A stretch of DNA of 64,000 bases, taken from positions 1-64,000 of the forward strand of contig JAYUKZ010000016.1 of NCBI GenBank assembly GCA_043763995.1, given 5' to 3'. This DNA comes from Fibrella sp043763995 (GTDB lineage: Bacteria; Bacteroidota; Bacteroidia; Cytophagales; Spirosomataceae). The position numbers and the translations under genes were made by a program. The notes under the pieces are model-generated. The model was not told the DNA's origin. It was given only the letters and a program-made list of their open reading frames with translations, and ran no database searches. Below, one piece after another: positions 26,156 to 33,900 of this stretch. Each line of letters opens with the position of its first letter. The first letter of the stretch is position 1.

Positions 26156-26581
26156 ATGTTAGAACGTCTGGAAGAAATTCGCGAAAATATTTTTCGCTAC
26201 ATCGAAGCTCGCATCGAGCTGTTTACCCTCGAAACCCGGGGCAAGGTGGAAGAAGGGGCCGTTACCGCCGTTCACGGGGTAATTCTGGGTTTTCTGGCCA
26301 CCATCACCACCATCTTTTTGTTTAGCCTCCTGGCCGCTTACCTTAACGAGGTTACGGATAGCCGCTATCTGGGTTTCCTGATTGTGGCTGGTTTCTTCCT
26401 GATCCTGACCATCATCTGGGCCGTATCAAAACCGGCCATGACCGGCCTCATTCGCCAAATTGCGTACAAAGCCCTGAAAGATAGTCAGGAGAAAAAAGCC
26501 TCTGATAAGTCGGAAGCGGTGCAGGAACTGATGAAACAAACCACCAATTCGGTAAACGAAAGCGGCCAATATTTACGATAG
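26156..26581 (+). CDS. phage holin family (Holin-X/superfamily III-like) membrane protein
   Basis: A 141-residue protein with an N-terminal amphipathic helix (IRENIFRYIEARIELFTLET) and two transmembrane helices (HGVILGFLATITTIFLFSLL and LGFLIVAGFFLILTIIWAVS), the layout of the putative holin-X family (PF07332). Despite the name, chromosomal copies in Bacteroidota are not linked to phage, and none is seen here. The charged C-terminal tail is cytoplasmic by prediction. The function is unknown; it may be paired with the next small membrane protein. Confidence 0.75.
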   Translation: MLERLEEIRENIFRYIEARIELFTLETRGKVEEGAVTAVHGVILGFLATITTIFLFSLLAAYLNEVTDSRYLGFLIVAGFFLILTIIWAVSKPAMTGLIRQIAYKALKDSQEKKASDKSEAVQELMKQTTNSVNESGQYLR

Positions 26582-26585
26582 TCTG

Positions 26586-26666
26586 ATTTGGGATTGTGGA
26601 TTTGGGATTGCGGATTGACCGCCTCGGAGAAGCTAAATCCCAAATCCGAAATCCACAATCCCAAAT
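26586..26666. repeat. intergenic inverted repeat (IR-C)
   Basis: The left arm (26586-26609, ATTTGGGATTGTGGATTTGG) is the reverse complement of the right arm (26643-26666) with one mismatch. The arms are also internally repetitive (TTTGGGATT units). It starts 4 bases after the holin-like gene stop. A related sequence forms IR-D at 28395-28488. Confidence 0.75.
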
Positions 26667-26710
26667 AGATTTGCTCAACTTTTTTGTTTTACTTTTAGCC
26701 TGTTAAACTC

Positions 26711-27211
26711 ATGGAAGACCCAAAAGTACTTTTCTCCGATACCACTGCCCGCCGCGCTCAACTGATGCAGGCCACCGAACGCTTTAAATCATCGATTCAG
26801 GACAGCGTCGAATCGTTGAAGACAGATGCCACCGATGTGGGAAAAACCACGGCATTGGTGGCCGGTGTGGCTTTCGGCGTATTTTTGCTGGCCAGTCTTA
26901 TCTTACCCAAGTCGGATGAGTACCGCTACGCCGAAAAATATGGCGAACCGGATGATGACGAGGACGACGAAGATGAAGACACATACCAGAGTCGGTACGC
27001 CACGAAACGTAAACCCGTCAAATCTTCGGCACCTGCTGCCGGTATCATCGGCGGGTTGCTTACCTCGGTGGCTACTACCTTTGCCCGTCAGCAATTGTCC
27101 GGTCTGATGGACAGAATTCGCTCCAATAATGCAATCAACCCCACCGCCAAACCTGCCGATACCCATTACCACGAAAAGGCCCCAAGCCAGCCTGTTCGCC
27201 TCGCTGACTAA
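26711..27211 (+). CDS. hypothetical protein with membrane segment and acidic linker
   Basis: A 166-residue protein. The N-terminal 50 residues are a charged helix (LMQATERFKSSIQDSVESLK), then a hydrophobic stretch (TTALVAGVAFGVFLLASLIL), a strikingly acidic linker (EPDDDEDDEDEDTYQSRYAT), and a second weakly hydrophobic segment (AAGIIGGLLTSVATTFARQQ). No family is recognised. It follows the holin-like gene and repeat IR-C, so the two small membrane proteins may be functionally linked. Its last 83 bases overlap the next gene in another frame, so one of the two gene limits may be imprecise. Confidence 0.65.
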   Translation: MEDPKVLFSDTTARRAQLMQATERFKSSIQDSVESLKTDATDVGKTTALVAGVAFGVFLLASLILPKSDEYRYAEKYGEPDDDEDDEDEDTYQSRYATKRKPVKSSAPAAGIIGGLLTSVATTFARQQLSGLMDRIRSNNAINPTAKPADTHYHEKAPSQPVRLAD

Positions 27212-27950
27212 CCACCGGGAAACCGGGCGCAAAGCCATTGCCGTGTTGCTCGACCCTGACCGGGCCGGGCAACACGCCTTTACGCAAACGGTGGCCCAGG
27301 CTGTGGCTCACGGCGTGGACTTTTTTTTCGTTGGCGGTAGCCTCATCACCGACTATGTGCAGCGCGACATGATTGCCGCCATCCGGCAGCAAAGCCCTAC
27401 CATTCCGGTGGTGCTGTTTCCGGGCAATTCGCTCCACATCGACCCCACCGCCGACTCGCTGTTATTGCTCTCGCTCATTTCGGGCCGCAACCCCGATTTC
27501 CTGATTGGTCAGCATGTGGTGGCTGCTCCGTTGCTGAAACAAAGCGGTCTCGACATTGTCTCTACGGCCTATATGTTGGTCGATGGCGGGGCGCAAACCA
27601 CCGTTTCTTACATCAGCAATACCACGCCTTTGCCGCACGACAAACCGGGTGTGGCGGCCTGTACGGCCCTGGCGGGCGAACTGCTGGGCCTGAAACTAAC
27701 GTACCTGGACGCGGGTAGTGGCGCAAAACGGCCCGTACCGCCCGCCATTATTGCTGCCGTGCGGGGAGCCGTGAACAGCCCCATTCTGGTGGGTGGTGGC
27801 ATTAATTCGGGCGAAAAAGCCTACGAAGCTCTGCAAGCCGGGGCCGACCTGATTGTGGTGGGCAACAGCCTGGAACAAAACCCTAACCTACTGGCCGATA
27901 TGGCGCAGGTGGTGGCCACGTTCAACAACCAAGCCGTTCCGCAGCCATGA
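27129..27950 (+). CDS. geranylgeranylglyceryl/heptaprenylglyceryl phosphate synthase family protein
   Basis: A 273-residue TIM-barrel prenyltransferase of the GGGPS/PcrB family, which attaches a polyprenyl chain to glycerol-1-phosphate by an ether bond. Landmarks are KAIAVLLDPDRAG (strand 1), FFFVGGSLITDYVQRDMI, VVLFPGNSLHIDPTADS, YMLVDGGAQTTVSYISNTTP, LTYLDAGSGAKRPVP and SPILVGGGINSGEKAYEALQ with GADLIVVGNSLEQN. The family is archaeal in origin, with a bacterial branch in Bacteroidota. The only ATG in reach is at 27129, which makes an N-terminal extension of about 20 residues that overlaps the previous gene by 83 bases. The next gene overlaps its stop by 4 bases (27947-27950). The family call is strong; the chain length is unknown. 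Confidence 0.9.
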   Translation: MQSTPPPNLPIPITTKRPQASLFASLTNHRETGRKAIAVLLDPDRAGQHAFTQTVAQAVAHGVDFFFVGGSLITDYVQRDMIAAIRQQSPTIPVVLFPGNSLHIDPTADSLLLLSLISGRNPDFLIGQHVVAAPLLKQSGLDIVSTAYMLVDGGAQTTVSYISNTTPLPHDKPGVAACTALAGELLGLKLTYLDAGSGAKRPVPPAIIAAVRGAVNSPILVGGGINSGEKAYEALQAGADLIVVGNSLEQNPNLLADMAQVVATFNNQAVPQP

Positions 27951-28393
27951 CTTCTTCCACTGTAAAGCAATTCTGCCTGGCGGTGGGGCTGGTTTGGTAC
28001 GCTGGCAGTGGCCCGGCGGTAGCCCAAAACCCCGCCAAAACGTATCCCGGTCGGTATTATACGTCGGTAGAAAAGCTGGCCCAGTTTCCGGGGGGTAGAC
28101 CAGCCATGCTTCGATTTCTGGCCCGAAATATTGACTACCCCGCCGCGCTGGATAAACTCGGCTACAAAACCGGCCCCGTGAAAGTGCGCTTTATTGTGGC
28201 CCCCGACGGCTTTCTACACGACATCACGATTGATTCGGCCCCGGTGCGCCGCCCCGAAGCCGAAAAAGGCATGGACGAATACCGGATCAGCATTATCCGG
28301 GCCATCGAAAAAATGCCCCGCTGGACTCCCGCCCGCCTGGGAGGCGCACCCGTAGCCATGCTCTACACCATTCCGCTTCAGGTTGATAATTGA
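27947..28393 (+). CDS. TonB C-terminal-like domain protein, exported
   Basis: A 148-residue protein with a signal peptide (VKQFCLAVGLVWYAGSGPAV) and a single TonB C-terminal-like domain: FPGGRPAMLRFLARNIDYPA, then TGPVKVRFIVAPDGFLHDIT and a final MPRWTPARLGGAPVAMLYTI. There is no transmembrane anchor or Pro-rich linker, so this is not a normal energy transducer; such standalone domains are common in Bacteroidota with unclear roles. Its ATGA start overlaps the stop of the prenylglyceryl phosphate synthase gene, indicating translational coupling. Confidence 0.8.
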   Translation: MTSSTVKQFCLAVGLVWYAGSGPAVAQNPAKTYPGRYYTSVEKLAQFPGGRPAMLRFLARNIDYPAALDKLGYKTGPVKVRFIVAPDGFLHDITIDSAPVRRPEAEKGMDEYRISIIRAIEKMPRWTPARLGGAPVAMLYTIPLQVDN

Positions 28394-28394
28394 C

Positions 28395-28488
28395 GGGATT
28401 TGAGATTGATGGGCGACGGCTTCGTCCACGGCCCAGGGCAGAGGCAAGCCCGCCGCCCATCAATCGCAAATCCACCATCCCAAATCCC
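28395..28488. repeat. intergenic inverted repeat (IR-D)
   Basis: The left arm (GGATTTGAGATTGATGGGCG, 28396-28415) is the reverse complement of 28454-28473 with one mismatch, and further GGGATTTG/CAAATCCC pairing extends the ends to 28395 and 28488. The spacer holds the fragment shared with 17028-17053. The element lies between the TonB-domain gene and aspartokinase and reaches to the aspartokinase start codon. Confidence 0.7.
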
Positions 28489-29766
28489 ATGAACGTTTTT
28501 AAATTTGGCGGGGCCTCCGTGCGCGATGCGGTGGGGTTTCGGAACGTAGGTACGTTGTTACAACGCGAAACGGACCAACATCTGGTTGTGGTGGTGTCGG
28601 CGTTGGGCAAAACGACCAACGCACTGGAAACGGTAGTAGCCAGCTACCTGGCGGGACGCACCGCCGAGGCCCTACAACGCTGGCAGCAGATTGTAGACGC
28701 GCATGACCAAATTTGCGCTGACCTGACCCTGCCGCCGCGTGACTCGCTTCCGCTTCAGGCGTTGTACGAAACGGTACACGCCCACCTGACCGACCCCGCC
28801 TTCGACCCGGCTTCGGCCCAGCCGGAGGCGGTGTATGACCAACTGGTGTCGGTGGGCGAACTGCTCTCGACCCACTTGGTGGTGGCCTACCTCATGCACA
28901 TTGGCCTACCCGTTGTTTGGGCCGATGCCCGCCTTCTGGTACGTACCGATGCCCGTTTCGGCGAGGCCGTGGTAGACTGGAAAGCCACTAACCAGCTCAT
29001 TAACAGCTACATGGCTACTGAGACGGGGCTGATCGTGACGCAGGGGTTCATTGGCGGCACGGCCACCGGGCAACCCACCACGCTAGGCCGCGAAGGCTCG
29101 GATTATTCGGCGGCAATTTTCGCTCATTGCCTCAATGCCCACAGCGTTACGATCTGGAAAGACGTACCGGGTGTGCTCAACGCCGACCCGCGCTATTTCG
29201 AGAAGACCCAATTGTTGCCCCGGCTAACGTACCAGGATGCCACCGAACTGGCCTATTACGGGGCTACCGTCATTCACCCCAAAACCATCAAGCCCCTCCA
29301 AAACAAGGGTATTCCGTTGCGGGTACGGTCGTTTTTGCAGCCCGACCAGCCCGGTACGTTGGTGAGCAATCAGCTTGTGGAGACGGTTATTCCGTCGTTT
29401 ATTTTCAAGGTAAACCAGTGGCTTATCTCGCTCTCGCCGACCGATTTTTCGTTCATTGCCGAAGAAAAACTGAGCCTGATTTTCGGGCTGTTTGCCGAGG
29501 CGGGTGTACGCATCAACCTCATGCAAAACACCGCTCTGAGCTTCACCGTGGTGGTCGACAACCGCCCCGACCGGGTAGCGGGTTTGCTGGAAAAACTCCG
29601 CACGGCGTTCCGGGTCACGTATAACCAAAACCTTGAACTGATTACCGTCCGGCATTACGACCAGGCTACGCTGGACCGGGTACTGGATGGGAAACGGTTG
29701 TTGCTGGAGCAAAAAAGTCGCACCACGGCCCAACTGGTTGTGCAGGGGGTAGTTGGCACGGCGTAG
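28489..29766 (+). CDS. aspartate kinase
   Basis: A 425-residue aspartokinase, the first step of the lysine, threonine and methionine pathways. The N-terminal kinase domain shows KFGGASVRDAVGFRNVG, then LVVVVSALGKTTNALE, TLGREGSDYSAAIFAHCLNA and IWKDVPGVLNADPR, the usual ATP and aspartate motifs. The C-terminal ACT-like part (VNQWLISLSPTDFSFIAEEK, AGVRINLMQNTALSFTVVVD) allows feedback control. No homoserine dehydrogenase is fused, so this is the monofunctional form. The ATG at 28489 is preferred, because the earlier in-frame start would put the IR-D repeat inside the protein. Confidence 0.92.
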   Translation: MNVFKFGGASVRDAVGFRNVGTLLQRETDQHLVVVVSALGKTTNALETVVASYLAGRTAEALQRWQQIVDAHDQICADLTLPPRDSLPLQALYETVHAHLTDPAFDPASAQPEAVYDQLVSVGELLSTHLVVAYLMHIGLPVVWADARLLVRTDARFGEAVVDWKATNQLINSYMATETGLIVTQGFIGGTATGQPTTLGREGSDYSAAIFAHCLNAHSVTIWKDVPGVLNADPRYFEKTQLLPRLTYQDATELAYYGATVIHPKTIKPLQNKGIPLRVRSFLQPDQPGTLVSNQLVETVIPSFIFKVNQWLISLSPTDFSFIAEEKLSLIFGLFAEAGVRINLMQNTALSFTVVVDNRPDRVAGLLEKLRTAFRVTYNQNLELITVRHYDQATLDRVLDGKRLLLEQKSRTTAQLVVQGVVGTA

Positions 29767-29779
29767 CTCAGAAACACCT

Positions 29780-30820
29780 TTAGAACTTAGGGCACGAGAG
29801 CATTCCCTTTTTGGGCTTGTTGCGGGCACGGCCCCCTTCGGGCCGGTCGAAGAGGTAGGAGATGGAAATTTCGTGGGAGCCGCCGCTGGCGAAACCGAGC
29901 GTGGAGACGGTGGCATCGTAGCTGTAGCCGATGGAAAATTTATCGGCCCGGAAGCCAATCAACCCGGCCACGGCATCATGGTTATTGATGCGCTGGTCGT
30001 ACTTTTTGAACGGAATGCCCCGGTAATAAACCCCCACCGTGATGGGCGAGTAGGTCAGGTACGTACCAATGTCGAGTTGGTCATACTGCCCCTGGAATTT
30101 GTAGTTGATAACGGGCGAAACACTGATTTCGCGGCCCATCTCGTCGCCGTAGCCGGTAATGCCGTTGAGCGGGATGCGCAACCCAGCCTGCAAACTACCC
30201 TTGATGGGCAAACGGCTGCTGTTGGCCACAAAAAAACTCTGGTCTGGCCGACTGATGTGGTGCGCCGATAGCCCCACCCAAAACCAGTCAGAATAGAACA
30301 GGCCCCCGGTCGAAAAGTCGTAGTATCGGTTATAGGGTGCGTTGGCCAGTGCGCCATAGAGTGCATCGCGAGTGGTGTTGCTGATGAGGCCCTGGCTGGA
30401 AAACTGGTCGCCGAAGGTGAGGCCGAAATAATTTATGTTGCGGTTCACAAAGCCACCCTGCACCCCCAGCCGCACAAAAGATGCCTCGCCCACCTGAAAC
30501 TGGTACGCATATTGCGCCGCTATTTCCACCGACTGGATGGCCCCCTGCCCCTGGTTGTCGCTGACAAGCATCACGCCAAAACCGCTATTAAGTTTAGGCA
30601 CGAAATGATCAATGCCCACCACCGTCGTGACGTAGTTAGTGATAGAGGGCCACTGGTTGCGGTAGTTGATGGTCACGCGCGGGGCCAGTGCCGACCCCGC
30701 AAAAGCCGGATTGAGGTACTGCGGGGCGGCGTAGAACTGCGTAAACTGCGGGTCTTGCGCCCGGCAAAACGGGGCGGCAAGCAACGCCAGGAGGCAAATA
30801 ATCGTATATCGTTGGAGCAT
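29780..30820 (-). CDS. PorP/SprF-family type IX secretion outer membrane protein
   Basis: A 346-residue outer membrane beta-barrel. The ATG at 30820 gives a clean signal peptide (MLQRYTIICLLALLAAPFCR) and starts the mature protein with AQDPQFTQFYAAPQYLNPAFAG, the diagnostic N-terminus of the PorP/SprF family (QFTQY-like motif followed by LNPA). Family members work with the type IX system, and SprF-like proteins are required for export of particular type B sorting-domain adhesins such as SprB. It is divergent from a 1465-residue type B cargo gene (30989), so the two probably form a dedicated transporter-cargo pair. Further in-frame starts upstream (30844, 30850) are less likely. Confidence 0.92.
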   Translation of the reverse strand: MLQRYTIICLLALLAAPFCRAQDPQFTQFYAAPQYLNPAFAGSALAPRVTINYRNQWPSITNYVTTVVGIDHFVPKLNSGFGVMLVSDNQGQGAIQSVEIAAQYAYQFQVGEASFVRLGVQGGFVNRNINYFGLTFGDQFSSQGLISNTTRDALYGALANAPYNRYYDFSTGGLFYSDWFWVGLSAHHISRPDQSFFVANSSRLPIKGSLQAGLRIPLNGITGYGDEMGREISVSPVINYKFQGQYDQLDIGTYLTYSPITVGVYYRGIPFKKYDQRINNHDAVAGLIGFRADKFSIGYSYDATVSTLGFASGGSHEISISYLFDRPEGGRARNKPKKGMLSCPKF

Positions 30821-30988
30821 ACGGGAAGAGCAGCGCAAATTCATTGCCAAACAGCGTGAGCCATAAAAAATAGTGGATTGGAGTAGGCCTGCAGGGGTGA
30901 AATTTTACCGTCCGGGATTCGTTAAAATCATAACGTAACGGGTCTGGTGTCTGTTATGTGAACAGTGGTTTTTTGCCGAACGAATACA

Positions 30989-33900
30989 ATGGGGTTCTCG
31001 ATACGAGTCTATTTGGTTGCTTTGCTGGGGGTGCTGCTGAGTGTGTTGGGAAACACGCCCGAAAGCCGGGCGCAAACGTCGCCCGGTTCGGCTTCGGCAA
31101 TCCGGCAAACGGAGCGGGAGAACAAGATCAAAATTGTGGGAAGCCTCTGCACCCCGCCGCCCCAGGCCCCCGCGTCGGGCACGGCCCCCGCCGAAACGCC
31201 CTGCGGCAGCGATCCGGTGAAATTTCTGGACGTTGACACCCTGGCCGAAAAAGCCAAAACAGTCTGGATTGTGGCGGGCGGCACCTCGCAAACCGGCGTG
31301 TCGGCCAGTGCCACCTTTGCCACCCCCGGCACCAAAACCATCAGCATCAGCCGCACCTACGCCACCACCATCACCGGCGGCACCGCCACCACGGCCCTCA
31401 CCAGCTTTACCGTGAACGTGGGCGACCGCCCCCTGCCGTTCCAGAACTGGCGGCCCGACACCACCATCTGCAAAGGCACCGAACTGACCATTGACCCCTA
31501 CCCCGGCACCACCCCGCCCAACCTGACGTACCTGTGGTTCCCCAAGGGCGAGACCACCCAGGCCATCAGCACCACGGCATCGGGCTGTTATTCGGTGGAA
31601 GTGACCAACGAGGCGGGTTGCTCTACCCAGGACAGAATCCGGGTGAGCTTGTGCCCCGAACAAAACCCGCCGCCCGGTTCCAAATGGTACTTTGGCGGCA
31701 ACGCCGGGCTGGATTTTCAGGGCGACAGCCCCACCCCCCTCACCGACGGAAAACTAAATACCCTCGAAGGGTCGGCCTCGATTACCGACCAAAAGGGAAA
31801 CATCCTGTTCTACAGCGACGGCATTACGATTTTCGACAAAGACGGCAACCCTATGCGCCTCTTCGACCCCGTGAGCGGCTCGCTCACCAGCGGTACGGCG
31901 GTGCTGGGCGGCAACCAGCGGTCTACGCAATCGGCCCTGATTGTGCCCAAACCCGTTTGCAAAGGCTGTGATTACGAATACTACGTTTATACTACCGCCG
32001 AAGTGAACGGCACCCGCCAGATTACGTATAGCGTGGTGGATATGCGCCGGAACGATGGCAAGGGGGCCGTGGTGCAGCAAAACCTGCCCGTGGTTACGTC
32101 GGCTACGTCGGCCAGCAGCACCGAACGGTCGGCCTCGGTGCGCCGCGACCGCGACACCACCTATTGGGTTATGACCCACGACTACGGCACCAACTGTTTC
32201 CGGGTCAACCACCTCACCACAGCCACCCAAACCCAGCAAAAACAGTTTTGCCTCGGCACCGCCCACGACTCGCCGGCGCGGGGCGAAGGGCAGATGAAAA
32301 TTGGCCCCGCCCCGCCCGCCAGCACTACCGCCACCAGCACCACAGGCACGTCGGGCACGGCTACCCAGGGCAACAGCAACACCGCCGTGCGGCCCGTGGC
32401 CGTCATTATCCCCGGCGATTCGGCCAGCACCGACCCGGAACGACGAAAAAGTTTTGTCGAAATTTTTTCGTTCGATGTAGAAACCGGTGAGATGAAAGGT
32501 CCCGACAAGAAAATTGACCTCGGCCCCGCCCCGCCCACGGCCTACGGCGTTGAGTTTTCGCCCGATGGCAGTAAAATTTACGTCAGTTTACTGGGGCAGG
32601 TCAGCAGCGTGAACGGGGTGCAAACCCAAACCGGCCCCTCGCGCATTGTGCAGTACGACATAAAAGCCGCCGACCCGGCCAGTACCAGTGCCATTATTGA
32701 TGAAAGCACCACCCGGCAATATGGCTCGCTCCAGATTGGGCCGGACGGCAAAATTTACGTGGCCGTGCAGGACAAGACCTCGCTCGCCGTGATTGACAAC
32801 CCCGACGGCAGTGCGGGTTTTTCGAGCACAAATCCGTTTGAAAAGCCCCCCGTTTTCACCGTAGACGGGCAAACATTGGGCGGCAAAATCAGCCAGTTGG
32901 GGTTGCCTAACCAGGTCGTCAATTTCACCGAACCGTCCAACAGCCCCGGCATTTCGGTCAGTAACGTGTGCCAGGGCGAAAAGCTGGAAGCGCAGATAAC
33001 GCCCTACTGCCCCAAGCTGAAAGAGTTTTACAACCTCAGAGTCGTTAACTCGCTCGGCATCACGGTCACGAGCGTACCGTCGTTCACCCAAACCTCCCAA
33101 ACGTTGGCCGCCCAGCCGCCCGGCTCCTACACCGCCGTGCTCGATGTGCGGGTGATTACCTCCACGGGAGCCACCTGCACCACGGCCTCTGCCGAAAGTT
33201 CGTTCACGGTCATTGTACAACCGCCGCCGTTCAGCCTCGGCCCCGACATCAGCCGTTGCGATACCGAACCCGTTTCGCTGACCATCAACGCCGATGCCGA
33301 ACAGTATGCCTGGGTGCTGAACCGGCGCGTGGTGAGCCGATCTAAAGTGCTCATTACCAGCGTTCCAGGTACGTATACGGCCTTTGTGGGCAACGGCGGG
33401 CAATGTTTCGAGAGCGATGCCATTGAGGTGACGCTCTACAATCCGGGGCGGTTCGACCTCGGCCCCGACGTGGCCCTGTGCGACAAAGACACCCGACAAC
33501 TCCGAGTGCCCACCGCCAGCGGGTTCACCAGTTTCACCTGGAGTACGGGTGAGAGCGGCCCGGCCATCCGGGTGAGCAACCCCGGTACGTATTCGGTGGT
33601 GGCCACCTACCCGCGCAACACCGTGACGGGGCCTGTCACGTGCCGCGCCACCGACCGGCTGGACGTGGTTACGGTGAAAAACCCGACCATTACGCCCGCC
33701 CTGACCAACCCCGCCGGTTGCACGACCCTCGACGGACGCATTCAGCTCACGCCCGCGCCCACGCCGGTAGTAGCGGGTACGGCCACGCCCACTAACTCGT
33801 TCACCTACGCCTGGACACCCCTTGTCGGGCCACCCATATCTACGTCGGGCAGTTCGGTTTCGGCCCTCAGTGCCGGTACGTATACGGTGCTTGTTACCGA

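Noticed and set aside
26156..26581. Prophage suggested by the holin-family protein
   Set aside because: No terminase, portal, capsid, lysin or integrase lies nearby; chromosomal holin-X proteins are common in Bacteroidota.
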